NCBI RefSeq assembly: GCF_036013955.1
Contig: NZ_CP107903.1
Location: 248,001-312,000 of the forward strand
Source of the DNA: Streptomyces sp. NBC_00459
GTDB lineage: Bacteria; Actinomycetota; Actinomycetes; Streptomycetales; Streptomycetaceae
Reading direction: 5' to 3'
Length of the DNA: 64,000 nt
The translations under genes and the position numbers were made by a program. The notes below the pieces were generated by a model, which did not search any database, was not told the DNA's origin, and saw nothing but the letters and a program-made list of their open reading frames with translations. Below, piece by piece: positions 41,873 through 51,054 of this stretch (position 1 is the stretch's first letter; every line of letters begins with the position of its first letter).

Positions 41873-43555
41873 TTGCCGATCAGCCTGTTCGTCGCCCGAC
41901 GTCTCCGCAGAGCCGCACGGGTGGCCTTCGGATGGGACGAGTTGCGTCCCGGTCAGCTCACCGCGATGAAAGCGGTCATGCGCCGCAGGGACGCCATGGT
42001 GGTGATGCCGACCGGCTCGGGCAAGTCGGCGGTGTACCAGGTGCCGGGCATGCTGCTGCCCGGTCCGACGCTCGTCGTGTCACCGTTGATCGCTCTCCAG
42101 CGGGACCAGATCGCCGGACTGCTGCGCAGCAGCGGCCAGAGAGCCGTCGCCGTCAACTCGTCGATGTCCAGGGCGCAGAACGAGCAGGCATGGGAGAGCG
42201 TGAGCGACCGAACGGCCCGGTTTCTCTTCCTCTCCCCGGAACAGCTCGCCAAGCAGGACGTGCTGGAGCGGCTGGCCGCGCTGAGACCGTCCCTCTTCGT
42301 CGTGGACGAGGCGCAGTGCGTGTCCTCCTGGGGCCACGACTTCCGGCCGGACTACCTCAGGCTCCGTCAGGCCGCCGAGAGCATCGGGCGCCCTCCCATC
42401 CTCGCCCTCACCGCCAGCGCAGCCGCACCGGTCCGAGCCGACATCGTCGAGCAGCTCGGCATGCGCAAGGCCCACGAGGTGGTGGCCGGGTTCGACCGGC
42501 CCAACATCCGCCTGGAGATCACCCACTTCCTGGACAACGCGGCCAAGCGACGCGCGGTGGTGGAGCGGGCTGCGGCCGAGCCCAAGCCGGGCATCGTCTA
42601 CGTCGCCACCCGTAAGGACGCCGATGCGTACGCCGCCGAGCTCAGCGAACTCGGCCTGAGCGCCGCCGCCTACCACGCGGGCAGCCGGTCGGCCGACCGC
42701 AGCGCGGTCCACGACCGCTTCCTCAGCGGCGAGTTGGACGTGGTGGTGGCCACCTCGGCATTCGGTATGGGCATCGACAAGCCCGACGTACGGTTCGTGC
42801 TGCACGCCTCGGTGCCCGGGTCCCTCGACGCCTACTACCAGGAGATAGGCCGGGCGGGCAGGGACGGCGAGCCGTCCCGGGCCATCCTGCACTATCGCGT
42901 CGAGGACCTGGGCCTGCAGAAGTTCTTCTCCACCGGCCGCCCGGACGCGGATACCATCGCCGACGTCTCCCGCCTCGTACGGGACCGTGCGACCCCGCTG
43001 ACACCGACGGATCTCCAGGAGGAGACCGGCCTGTCCGCCGGCCGCCTGACCGCCGTCCTCAACCTCCTGGAGAGCGCCGGAGCCCTCACCACGGAACGCG
43101 GAAAGGTGGCACCGGTACCCGGGGCCGATGCGGAGGAAACCGCCACGCGGGCCGTGGAGTTGGGCACCGCGCACGAGAGCATGGAACGATCCCGGGTCGA
43201 CATGATGCGCGGCCTGGCCGAGACCACCGGCTGCCGACGGCGTTTCCTGCTCGGCTACTTCGGCGAGCGCCTCAACTCCCCCTGCGACAATTGCGACCGA
43301 TGCGAACAGATGCCCACCGGCGTCGAAGCCCCAGCCGGCGCCGTCCCTGGCCTGTCCCGCCCCCGAACCACCTCACCCACACGCCACGACCACCCCTTTC
43401 CGCCCGGCACCGCGGTCCACCACCCGCAGTGGGGTGACGGCGAGGTCCTCAGCGAGGAGGAGAACAGGATCACCGTCCTGTTCGCCTCGGTCGGCTACCG
43501 AACCCTGTCACTGCCGGTGGTCCTGGAGAAGAAACTGCTCACAACCGCTTCCTAG
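41873..43555 (+). CDS. recQ: RecQ-family ATP-dependent DNA helicase
   Basis: A 560-aa superfamily 2 helicase. In order: FGWDELRPGQLTAMKAVM (Q-motif region), Walker A MPTGSGKSAVYQVPG near residue 46, DEAQCVSSWGHDFRPDYLRL (motif II, DEAQ in place of DEAH), ALTASAAAPVR (motif III), VVATSAFGMGIDKPDVRFVLH (motif V) and YYQEIGRAGRDGEPS (motif VI). A zinc-binding CRRRFLLGYFGERLNSPCDN-CDRC follows near 455, then a short C-terminal domain. It unwinds recombination intermediates. The start is TTG 41873 with GGGAG five bases upstream; the upstream in-frame extension is arginine-rich and unlike the family. Confidence 0.9.
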   Translation: MPISLFVARRLRRAARVAFGWDELRPGQLTAMKAVMRRRDAMVVMPTGSGKSAVYQVPGMLLPGPTLVVSPLIALQRDQIAGLLRSSGQRAVAVNSSMSRAQNEQAWESVSDRTARFLFLSPEQLAKQDVLERLAALRPSLFVVDEAQCVSSWGHDFRPDYLRLRQAAESIGRPPILALTASAAAPVRADIVEQLGMRKAHEVVAGFDRPNIRLEITHFLDNAAKRRAVVERAAAEPKPGIVYVATRKDADAYAAELSELGLSAAAYHAGSRSADRSAVHDRFLSGELDVVVATSAFGMGIDKPDVRFVLHASVPGSLDAYYQEIGRAGRDGEPSRAILHYRVEDLGLQKFFSTGRPDADTIADVSRLVRDRATPLTPTDLQEETGLSAGRLTAVLNLLESAGALTTERGKVAPVPGADAEETATRAVELGTAHESMERSRVDMMRGLAETTGCRRRFLLGYFGERLNSPCDNCDRCEQMPTGVEAPAGAVPGLSRPRTTSPTRHDHPFPPGTAVHHPQWGDGEVLSEEENRITVLFASVGYRTLSLPVVLEKKLLTTAS

Positions 43556-43690
43556 ACGAAGGCCCGGGCGGCCCGGCGCAGCACCGCGTACAACCCCGTG
43601 CTCACCGCGAACCCGACCAGGAAGGTCACATCCCCGAACGACGGCCACTGCTCCGGCACCCACCCCACGTACTTCTCCTGGTTCGCAGGC
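43553..43690 (-). pseudogene. C-terminal fragment of a membrane transporter, possibly NCS1 permease
   Basis: The minus frame ends EKYVGWVPEQWPSFGDVTFL and VGFAVSTGLYAVLRRAARAF before its stop. It resembles the last membrane helix of cytosine/purine (NCS1) permeases (GADVSWLVG...YAVLRR). Only about 45 residues remain. It is convergent with recQ and has no start. Confidence 0.35.
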
Positions 43691-43739
43691 GGCCTCGCCT
43701 GCCGTACTGCCCTTCCCGGGCAGCAGGAATGATGCCTGC

Positions 43740-44237
43740 ATGGCGACCAACCTTGAGCTCTTCGCGGACTACTCCCAGATCCACGTTCTGGACGACGACT
43801 CAGAGGCAACCGAGACCGGCATCGGTGACGTGTGGACCGAACAGGCCGTCCTGGACGGGCTCGGCGTCGCCGAACACGCCCTGGCTATCGGCACAGCGGT
43901 CAACGTAACCGTCGACGTCACCTTCGACCTCTTCACGGGCCAGCCGGACGATGACAGCGCCGAGTTCGACCACGTCGTCGAGGCAAGTCTCAACCTGGCC
44001 TCGGGACGACTCGTTGTGTTGGGCTGCACCGACTACGTCCCCGACGCGGCACGCTTCGACATGCCCGCCGGATGGATCCGCATCCGGACGTCCCGGCGGA
44101 ATCTCGAAGCCGCGGCCTTCCCCGACCTCGAGTGCGAGGACGAGCCCGAAGACATAGAGGAGATCCGGATACAAGCATGGCCGGCACCGCAATCTGAGCC
44201 CAACATCATCAAGCGCTGGGCCCCGCCGGACGCATAG
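43740..44237 (+). CDS. Hypothetical protein (165 aa)
   Basis: A 165-aa acidic protein starting MATNLELFADYSQIHVLDDD, with TAVNVTVDVTFDLFTGQP and HVVEASLNLASGRLVVLGCT as probable beta strands, and an acidic tail DLECEDEPEDIEEIRIQAWP. No known domain. The pattern recalls small competence/immunity-like proteins in which two beta sheets pack, but no function can be assigned. ATG at 43740 follows a GGAATG context. It stands alone. Confidence 0.6.
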   Translation: MATNLELFADYSQIHVLDDDSEATETGIGDVWTEQAVLDGLGVAEHALAIGTAVNVTVDVTFDLFTGQPDDDSAEFDHVVEASLNLASGRLVVLGCTDYVPDAARFDMPAGWIRIRTSRRNLEAAAFPDLECEDEPEDIEEIRIQAWPAPQSEPNIIKRWAPPDA

Positions 44238-44577
44238 ATCGCGAGTTGCTCTTCGTGGTCGCTCTGTCGTCGCGCACCGAGCACTCCTCAAGCACCCAAG
44301 CCCTGCCCGGGACATCGTCATCGTGAACGTCGCCGAGCCACTGGCTCCTGCTCACGCTGAGAATCGGCCGACAAGAGGCCGGCTCGGCGAGGTCGAAGGT
44401 CTTCAGGTCAGCCTGGTCGGCGCAGAGTAGAACCTCTGCCCGCTGGATCGGGGCCACGGGCAGCGTACGGCCGTGGACCTGGGTATCCCCCACCACACGT
44501 GGGTGGGGGATGAACCCATGAAGGTGGGCTGCCGCATGGCTCAACCAGGATCGAGAACAACTTCGAATGAGCGTGCG
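44238..44577. other. Non-coding interval
   Basis: About 340 bp between two convergent genes. CCCCCACCACACGTGGGTGGGGG (44487-44509) forms an inverted repeat around CACGTG. It could terminate transcription of the phosphotransferase-like gene. No gene is seen. Confidence 0.4.
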
Positions 44578-45474
44578 TCAAACGCCCTTCAGAACACGGT
44601 CCAGTGCCGCCCGGCCTACGGGTCCCCAGTTCGGCTTGCCGCCGGGAAGGCCCCGATCTCCGTTCTGCCCCATGAGCATCAGAAAGAGGCTCTTCATGGC
44701 GGCCAGCCCTCGGGCGCGCCGAATCGCCGCCTCGTCTGCACGCGCGTACGTGTCGAAGAACCGTGAGGCCGTGCCTGCGGGCAGCAACACCCATGCGGCG
44801 GCGAGGTCCAATGCCGGATCACCGGCGAACATGTCACCGAAGTCGACGATGCCCGAGAGCGTTCCGTCCGAGACCACGACGTTCGCGGGATGGAGGTCAC
44901 CATGGACCCAGAGCGGTGGCCCCTCCCACTCGGGCGCTGCGACGGCGTCTTCCCAGACGGCCCGGACATCGTCGGCGAGGTCGTCGAGAGCAACGGCGTG
45001 GAAGAAGTGGTCGAAGCCGCCCGTGCAGTTCCTGGGATGGGCACCGCGGTCCTTGGCGATCGGCGCCTCGGCGGGCGCCTCCACATGGAGCGCCCGGAGG
45101 AAGTCCGCCAGCGTGTCGGCCGCATGCACACCGCGGCTGATCGAGCCGTGGTCCAGCGGCTCGCCGGGAACCCACGTCATGACGGTCCAGTGCTTGGGGA
45201 AGCGATCGGACGGCTCGCCGAACCGCACCGGGACCGGCACCGGGAGCGGCAGGCGCGGGGCCAGCACGGGCAGCCAGCGCCGCTCCTTCAGCTGGAGCTC
45301 GGGGGTGGGGTCCATACGCTGCATGCGCACGGCCAACTCGTCCCCAAGACGCCACATTTGGTTGCCCCAGCCGCCCGCCACCTCGCGGATGGCCAGCCCT
45401 GCAAGGTCTGGATGCTGCTCCTGCAGCAGGTTGCGTACCAGGTCTGCGGTGATCTCGATCTCGGTGTCGGTCAT
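44578..45474 (-). CDS. Aminoglycoside phosphotransferase-family kinase (APH)
   Basis: A 298-aa kinase-like protein. The Brenner motif is WVHGDLHPANVVVSDG near residue 190, and the metal-binding DFG-like segment GIVDFGDMFAGDPALDLAA near 210. The N-lobe has WGNQMWRLGDELAVRM near 37, with the usual lysine position less clear. Many Streptomyces members phosphorylate metabolites rather than drugs, so antibiotic resistance should not be assumed. It lies just inside the right copy of the duplicated segment. Confidence 0.82.
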   Translation of the reverse strand: MTDTEIEITADLVRNLLQEQHPDLAGLAIREVAGGWGNQMWRLGDELAVRMQRMDPTPELQLKERRWLPVLAPRLPLPVPVPVRFGEPSDRFPKHWTVMTWVPGEPLDHGSISRGVHAADTLADFLRALHVEAPAEAPIAKDRGAHPRNCTGGFDHFFHAVALDDLADDVRAVWEDAVAAPEWEGPPLWVHGDLHPANVVVSDGTLSGIVDFGDMFAGDPALDLAAAWVLLPAGTASRFFDTYARADEAAIRRARGLAAMKSLFLMLMGQNGDRGLPGGKPNWGPVGRAALDRVLKGV

Positions 45475-45512
45475 GCGAAGTCACAGTACCGAGGCGACAG
45501 GCGGAGCGGCTC

Positions 45513-45905
45513 TCACTCTCCGGAACGTCTCACTGCGTGGCTCCGTTCGCGAGAACGGACAGCCGATGTTCGCGGTTGGGAGGCAGCCGGCCCGGCGAAC
45601 GCGTCGAAACGTTCACGGCTTTCGACAGCAGCACTGGCACTGCGAAGTCGCTGCCTGGGGGCGGCTGCGGTCTCAGAGTGTCCCTGGACATGCAGGTGGG
45701 GGAATCCGCTGTAGTAGTCGATCAGGCACTGGACCTGCTTCGTCGCGGGTCCGTCCCGATTGACGTACACGGTCGGACGCGACGAGTCCGAGATGTAGTT
45801 GCAGAAGTCCTCCGCGGACGCGGTGGGGCCAAAGGCGACCATGCCCCCGAGGGCCAGGGTGCCGACGGCCGCAGCGATGGTCAGCCTTCGGATCAGCGCG
45901 AGCAT
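45513..45905 (-). CDS. Truncated secreted peptidoglycan-binding-like protein (copy 2)
   Basis: A 130-aa frame from ATG 45905 (GGAGGT upstream). Residues 1-55 equal copy 1, including the signal peptide ending at ASAEDF. Here the frame stays open through PATKQVQCLIDYYSGFPHLH. The deletion between the GTCCCTGGACAT repeats then joins it out of context (HVQGHSETAAAP), so the second half of the PG-binding domain is lost. The tail SAAVESRERFDAFAG is read from non-homologous DNA. It is probably non-functional but could still be secreted. Confidence 0.6.
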   Translation of the reverse strand: MLALIRRLTIAAAVGTLALGGMVAFGPTASAEDFCNYISDSSRPTVYVNRDGPATKQVQCLIDYYSGFPHLHVQGHSETAAAPRQRLRSASAAVESRERFDAFAGPAASQPRTSAVRSRERSHAVRRSGE

Positions 45906-46139
45906 GCGAATACCTCCGGATTCGGACGGCCCCACCATGGGCCGAGCACGGGCCCCCGAAGCCGACCGACTACGGGCGTCGCACCAAAACCCTCGCCCTG
46001 CCAGCCTTCAGGAAAGAGCAAGGCCACGTGACAACACGCTCAGCTCACCCCTGCCGACCAGCTCCGGGACGCACTCCTCCCACTCACATGACTCCCACAA
46101 TGACGCCCCGCCTCCCATGACACAGACAGGCGGAGCCGG
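45599..46139. repeat. Direct duplication, copy 2 (deleted form)
   Basis: It matches 36557-36657 plus 36904-37365 with few substitutions, starting ACGCGTCGAAACG and ending GGCGGAGCCGG in both. The intervening ~246 bp of copy 1 are missing precisely between two GTCCCTGGACAT repeats, only one of which remains here (near 45686). GTCGAAA and TTTCGAC form a short inverted repeat at the left edge of both copies, similar to LacI-type operators. Confidence 0.85.
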
Positions 46140-46450
46140 GCAAGCAGTAACAGCAAAGCCCTTCCGGGCGAGCAGTCACACAGAATTCCCACAGCATTCC
46201 TGTGGCTCATCTCACGTTTCCCGATGGAGCGCATGAGATTCACTCGCACCGAAATCCGAAAAGTCTCCACGATGCTCCAACAACCCGGACATATCGATAG
46301 TCTCTAGGTAGGGCAAATTTCCTGGACCGGCACGCATCAACGCCTGCAGGATCTGCAAGGATCGAATTCAGGAAAAGCTGCGGGGACGGACCGTGCTGGA
46401 TCTTTCCGGCGGTCCAGGACTCCACGCCGGGACCGGGGGGAAAGCCACCG

Positions 46451-48703
46451 ATGGATGACATGGTGCTGCAGGCGCAGAAATTCATCAACACCACGTACGC
46501 GGGAGTCCCCGGTATACCCACGGTCGTCGAGGACGGCACAACCGGCTGGGACGTCATGTACGCGCTGACCCGGGCTCTCCAGTACGAGCTGGGTATCACC
46601 GCACTGTCCGATACTTTCGGCCCGACCACACTCGGCAAACTCACAACGCTTTACCCGGTCATCGACGGGACGAACACGAACGCCAACATCAACCGCATCG
46701 TCCAGTCCGGCCTCTACTGCAAGGGATACGACGGCAGCGGAATATCCGGATCGTACGACTCGACGACCGGCTCCAGCGTGACCCAGCTCAAGGCCAATAT
46801 GGGCGTCGCGGCTACCTTTCCCGGGAACGGTGTCACACCCAAGGTCTTCAAAGCGCTGCTGACAATGGATCCCTACGTCCTTATCAGCGGCGGCAGCGAC
46901 CAGGTGCGCGCGATCCAGCAGTGGATGAACGCGAGTTACATCAACCGCGCAAATTTCTTCATCATCCCCTGCGACGGCTACTTCTCGCGGGACGTCCAGA
47001 AGGCGCTGATGTTCGCGATCCAGTTCGCCATCGGCTATGACGACGCCACAGCGAACGGCGTCTTCGGACCGGGGACTCAGGCCGGTTTGAAGGCCAATAC
47101 CCTGTCGGTCGGTTCGAGTGGCACCTTCGTTCAGCTCTTCACTGCCGCCATGGTCTTCAACAAGCGCTCGGGGGCGGTTTTCTCCAGTTCCTTCGGATCG
47201 GATCTGGCGGACGCGGTCTCGAACTTCCAGAGTTTCGTGCGGCTTCCCGTCACCGGTACCGGAAACTTCCAGACCTGGGCCTCCCTGCTGGTCAGCACCG
47301 GAGATCCGAGCCGCTCGGGCACTGCCTGCGACTGCGTCACCGAGGTCACCGCCGACCGTGCGGCAGCGCTCAAGGCGTCCGGATATTCGATCATCGGCAG
47401 ATACCTGACCAACGTCGCGGGCACCACCCTCAACAAGAAGATCCAGGCCGGAGAGTTGGACACCATCGCCGGTGCCGGCCTGCGGGTGTTCCCGATCTAC
47501 CAGACCTACGGCGGCTCGGTCAGCTACTTCAACCACAGCCAGGGGGTGGCGGACGCGTCGGCCGCCATCGACGCAGCCCAGGGTTACGGCTTCAAGAGGG
47601 GAACGCGGATCTACTTCGCGGTGGACTACGACGCACTCGACGCCGATGTCACCAGCAATATCATTCCGCATTTCCAGGGAATCCAGGACCGTTTCGACCA
47701 GTATGCGGCCGGCTACAAAATCGGCGTATACGGACCGAGAAACATATGCAGCCGCGTCGCCGCCTCCGGTGCAACCTCCGCGAGCTTCGTCTCGGACATG
47801 TCGACCGGATTCAGCGGAAATCTCGGATTCTCGATGCCGGAGGACTGGGCCTTCGATCAGATTTCCACGATATCCATCGGATCGGGAACCGGCGCCATCC
47901 AGATCGACAACGACATCTCCTCCGACCGGGACAGTGGGCAGAACACCTTCGATCCCGTCCCCACGCAGAAGCTGGACGTCGCGTTCGACACGGCAAACCG
48001 TGACGCACTGCTCGCCGACATTCGGGCGACCATGCAGTCCCTGGGTGTGGACGAGACGACCTGGTACACCAATCATTCGACGGAGGACGCCCTGAACGTC
48101 GTTCTCCAGTACGACTCCTACATCACCGGACTCGCCCGCTCGCTGAAAATGCGCAAGTCTCTCATTCAGGTTCCGATCTTCTGGGAATACCGGAAGTACA
48201 CCTATCTGGACGATGCCGCGAACACCTTTGTCCAGGAGTACTACAGCTACATGGAGCAAATGGAGGCATGGAACAACATGCCCGTCTGGCAGCAGCTCAT
48301 CACTCCGGTCCCGGAAATGCCGGTCGGTTCCAGGGAGGATGCCAGTGCAGGGCTGGGCCAGATTTTCGCCGCCACCGCCATCAGTGCCCGCAATTACTGC
48401 TCCTCGGTGGGAATCACCGACGAGGCGACACTCGATGCGTCGGACTGGCACACAATGGAAACCGTCTGGAACAATCTGTACACGGACAACGAGTACAACA
48501 TCACCACTGCAGCCCTCGTCCACATATCCGATGCTCATTCCATCGGTCAGCGCGTTCCCGGTCTGGATTATACGGACGCTGAAACACAGGCCGTCCTTGC
48601 ACGCTACAACGGCACCGGCGACGATGCGACGGAGTACGGGGTGCAAAACCTGAGCGTCTACCAGACGTTCGAAAAGTACAACGCGCCTGCCCGAAACCTG
48701 TGA
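46451..48703 (+). CDS. DUF1906 glycoside-hydrolase-like protein with N- and C-terminal extensions
   Basis: A 750-aa protein. Residues 1-280 hold two or three peptidoglycan-binding-like modules (TFGPTTLGKLTTLYPVI near 55; ANGVFGPGTQAGLKAN near 200; SDLADAVSNFQSFVRLP near 250). Residues 290-510 are a DUF1906 TIM barrel: YSIIGRYLTNVAGTTLNKKI, GLRVFPIYQTYGG, RIYFAVDYDALD and EDWAFDQISTISIGSGTGAI. The remaining 240 residues are unassigned. DUF1906 proteins such as Rv2525c are cell-wall-associated and structurally like lysozyme-type hydrolases. No N-terminal signal peptide is visible, which is odd for a wall enzyme. The gene uses more AT-ending codons than its neighbours and may be acquired. Confidence 0.8.
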   Translation: MDDMVLQAQKFINTTYAGVPGIPTVVEDGTTGWDVMYALTRALQYELGITALSDTFGPTTLGKLTTLYPVIDGTNTNANINRIVQSGLYCKGYDGSGISGSYDSTTGSSVTQLKANMGVAATFPGNGVTPKVFKALLTMDPYVLISGGSDQVRAIQQWMNASYINRANFFIIPCDGYFSRDVQKALMFAIQFAIGYDDATANGVFGPGTQAGLKANTLSVGSSGTFVQLFTAAMVFNKRSGAVFSSSFGSDLADAVSNFQSFVRLPVTGTGNFQTWASLLVSTGDPSRSGTACDCVTEVTADRAAALKASGYSIIGRYLTNVAGTTLNKKIQAGELDTIAGAGLRVFPIYQTYGGSVSYFNHSQGVADASAAIDAAQGYGFKRGTRIYFAVDYDALDADVTSNIIPHFQGIQDRFDQYAAGYKIGVYGPRNICSRVAASGATSASFVSDMSTGFSGNLGFSMPEDWAFDQISTISIGSGTGAIQIDNDISSDRDSGQNTFDPVPTQKLDVAFDTANRDALLADIRATMQSLGVDETTWYTNHSTEDALNVVLQYDSYITGLARSLKMRKSLIQVPIFWEYRKYTYLDDAANTFVQEYYSYMEQMEAWNNMPVWQQLITPVPEMPVGSREDASAGLGQIFAATAISARNYCSSVGITDEATLDASDWHTMETVWNNLYTDNEYNITTAALVHISDAHSIGQRVPGLDYTDAETQAVLARYNGTGDDATEYGVQNLSVYQTFEKYNAPARNL

Positions 48704-48750
48704 CCCATGCCGAGCGAGTGAAAAAGAGTGCGGAAATGACTGGAGATCCG

Positions 48751-49521
48751 ATGTCCGAACAGCAAGGGAACGCGAAGAAGACCGCCCGGCGCCCGACCCG
48801 CCGGTCCGTTCTGACGACCGGCACCGGGGTGCTGGCCGGTACGGCCCTGTCCGGCTTGGCGGGGCAGGTCCCGGCGATGGCCGCCGGCAGGGGCAGGACA
48901 GTGCAACCCACCCGGCCGCCCGCACCTACCGACGAACACCCGACGCCGAAGAAGACCCCGGCCAGCGCCAACGGCTGGGCGACGGAGGCGAAGGCCAACG
49001 ACGGCGGCACCATATGGTCCAGAGCCGTCAACGGCAGCGATCTCTCGGTGGAAGTACGGACCGGGGACGTTGCCGCGGTCCTCCTCTACGTGGTGCGCCG
49101 TTTTCACTACGAGATCGACACCCTGCGGACCGGCGACGTGGTGGGCTTCAGGAAGCTGGGCAGCACCAGCCTCTCCTCCCCGCAGAGCAACCAAGCCTCG
49201 GGGACCGCGATCTCGATCCGGAGCGGCTGGTACCCGGAGGGCATATCCGGAGGCTTCTTCGCGCCGCAGCTGGCCGTCATCCGGGACATCCTCGCCGAGT
49301 GCGACGGCACGGTGCGGTGGGGAGGCGACGACAAGCGGCCCTACGAGGCACTGTTCTACATCGACGTCCCGCCCAGCAGCGAGGAACTGAGCACGATCGG
49401 CAGTCGCATTCTGGGCTGGAACCAACAGCCCGGCCAGGGGGCAGGTCAGCTCCCGGACCCGTCGCAGCCGACGCGCCGGTCCGCCGCCCTCGCCCTGGAG
49501 CGTGTCCAGCACGGTTCGTGA
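48751..49521 (+). CDS. Tat-exported M15-peptidase-like protein with degenerate active site
   Basis: A 256-aa protein. A twin-arginine signal is visible (RRPTRRSVLTTGTGVLAG, cleavage near AMAAG at residue 45). The mature part ends in an M15-type fold: FHYEIDTLRTGDVVGFR, SNQASGTAISIRSGWYPEG, FFAPQLAVIRDILAECDGTV, RWGGDDKRPYEALFYID. Where M15_4 peptidases have SxHxxGxAxD and a late HFE, this has SNQ...AIS and LFY, so the zinc ligands are missing. It may bind wall peptides without cutting. ATG 48751 follows GGAG; 48736 is an alternative start. It lies 47 bp after the DUF1906 gene, as a two-gene operon. Confidence 0.7.
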   Translation: MSEQQGNAKKTARRPTRRSVLTTGTGVLAGTALSGLAGQVPAMAAGRGRTVQPTRPPAPTDEHPTPKKTPASANGWATEAKANDGGTIWSRAVNGSDLSVEVRTGDVAAVLLYVVRRFHYEIDTLRTGDVVGFRKLGSTSLSSPQSNQASGTAISIRSGWYPEGISGGFFAPQLAVIRDILAECDGTVRWGGDDKRPYEALFYIDVPPSSEELSTIGSRILGWNQQPGQGAGQLPDPSQPTRRSAALALERVQHGS

Positions 49522-49786
49522 CCTGACCTTTCCGCGCACTGACCCGCCAGGACGGACCGGCACCGGTCCCCACCACATCGCGCCGGATTGACGGCCCCGG
49601 CATCCCGCCTACCGCTGCCGTCGTCCGCCGCAGGGGTGACCAGCGGCCGTTGTTACTCTCTCCTCTGAAGGACCCCCGCTCCGGGCACGTCCCACACATC
49701 GGCAGCCCTCATACGGCGCCCTCGGCCACCCCCCTAGGGACGATGGCGGCGAGCCGCCCCGCCCGGGCCACCAGGACAGGACAGAT

Positions 49787-50098
49787 GTGAATACCAGCGC
49801 TGCTGGCGCCGCCCCTCGTACACGGTCCGCGCAGGAAAGCCGCCGCATACGGATCCGGGCCGGTTTCGGTCTCGGTCTACTACCCGTCTCTTTCGTGCTC
49901 GCCGCCCTGATCTGGCTCTACTGCGCGGACCAGTACGCCCATTCCGGCGCCGACTGGACCACCCACTGGCCCCTGGGGCTCACGTTCTTCGCCGCTTCCG
50001 GACTTCTCGGACTGCTGGCGTTGGCCCTGCCTCGACGATGGCTCGTGTGGCTGCAACTGCTCCTGCTGCTGCCGGCCATGGTGCTGTTCGCCTTCTGA
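49787..50098 (+). CDS. Small integral membrane protein
   Basis: A 103-aa protein with a charged N-terminus (residues 1-22) and three hydrophobic stretches: GLLPVSFVLAALIWLYCA, THWPLGLTFFAASGLLGLLA and VWLQLLLLLPAMVLFAF. No domain recognised. GTG 49787 is used, preceded by a GGACAGGACAG purine run. Confidence 0.6.
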   Translation: MNTSAAGAAPRTRSAQESRRIRIRAGFGLGLLPVSFVLAALIWLYCADQYAHSGADWTTHWPLGLTFFAASGLLGLLALALPRRWLVWLQLLLLLPAMVLFAF

Positions 50099-50205
50099 CA
50101 GAGCTGAGACCTGTCCCGTAGAGATCTACGAGTTATCGGGGCCGTGATCGGCTACCGCCTGCTCTGATCGCCTGTCAGCTGAGTGCGCGAGGGGGCCTTC
50201 CCCCG

Positions 50206-51053
50206 TGAAGGTGGGCACGCGGTTATTGATCACGCGGCGAGCGTGAGTTTAGCGGTGTGGTGTCGGTGTTCGTATTCGTTGGGGCTGAGGTGGCCGTTGG
50301 CGGAGTGCCGGCGGCGGGTGTTGTAGCGGGTCAGCCAGGCGAAGACGGTCCTGCGGCAGGTGTCGGCGTCGCCGTAGTCGTGGGCGCCCTGGAGAGGCTC
50401 GCGTTTGAGGGAGGCGTGGAAGCTTTCGCAGGCCGCGTTGTCGGCCCTGGTGCCGACCGCGCCCATCGACGGGATCACTCCGAGTTGGTCGCAGAGGCCG
50501 GCGAAGGCCCGGGAGCCGTACTGGGCGACGCGGGCCTCGGCGTCGGCGAGCCACTTGTAGTAGCTGGACCGGTTCACGTCCAGGACCTGGCAGAGCCGCT
50601 TCACCTCGTAGGTGTCCCGGTGGTCGTCAACGAACTGGAAGCGGCTCATCACCAGTTCGTCTCCCCGGCGAAATACTTGGCCGCCTTGCGGAGGATGTCC
50701 CGCTCGGTGGCGAGCTTGCGCTCACTCGCCTCCAGCTCGGCCACCCTCGCCTCCAACTGCCGCACCCGCTCGTCCGGATCAACGGACGCCACCGCCTCCC
50801 GGGGCCGGGCGGCCGGCCTCGCAGCCGCAGCGGTGACGCCACGGCGTTCGCGGTCCCGCAGCACCCACTCCCGCAGAGTCGCCCGGTTGACGCCCAGGTC
50901 AGCGGCGATGCTCTTGTAGGTCACCCCGGGTGTGGACTCGTACAGGGCCACGGCATCAGCCTTGAACTCGTCCGAATAGTCCTTCATCGCCATCGGCGGT
51001 CTTCTCGCTTCCTCCGGATCAAGCAGATCCAGTATCAGCGTGTCCACCACTCA
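50206..51053 (-). mobile_element. IS3-family insertion sequence, internally deleted
   Basis: OrfA (50649-50993) is intact: MKDYSDEFKADAVALYESTP, a helix-turn-helix, and a leucine-zipper-like RQLEARVAELEASERKL. OrfB (50230-50652) begins MMSRFQFVDDHRDTYEVKRL and after EARVAQ jumps to YGSRAFAGLCDQLGVIPSMG. About 170 residues carrying the first two catalytic aspartates are therefore missing; the final E (NAACESFHASLKRE) remains. Imperfect ends TGAAGGTGGGCACGC (50206) and TGAGTGGTGGACACGC (complement, to 51053) mark the element. No target duplication is seen. It is immobile without a helper and adjoins an IS630 fragment. Confidence 0.8.
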
Positions 51054-51054
51054 G

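Noticed and set aside
44487..44509. Inverted repeat around CACGTG as a regulatory element
   Set aside because: It lies between convergent genes and is more simply read as a terminator; no promoter is nearby.
44578..45474. Antibiotic-resistance phosphotransferase
   Set aside because: The kinase motifs are real, but APH-fold proteins with other substrates are abundant in Streptomyces and no drug-specific motif is visible.
46337..48925. 862-aa minus-strand open frame, longest in the window
   Set aside because: Antisense to the DUF1906 gene, whose domain and ribosome site are on the plus strand.
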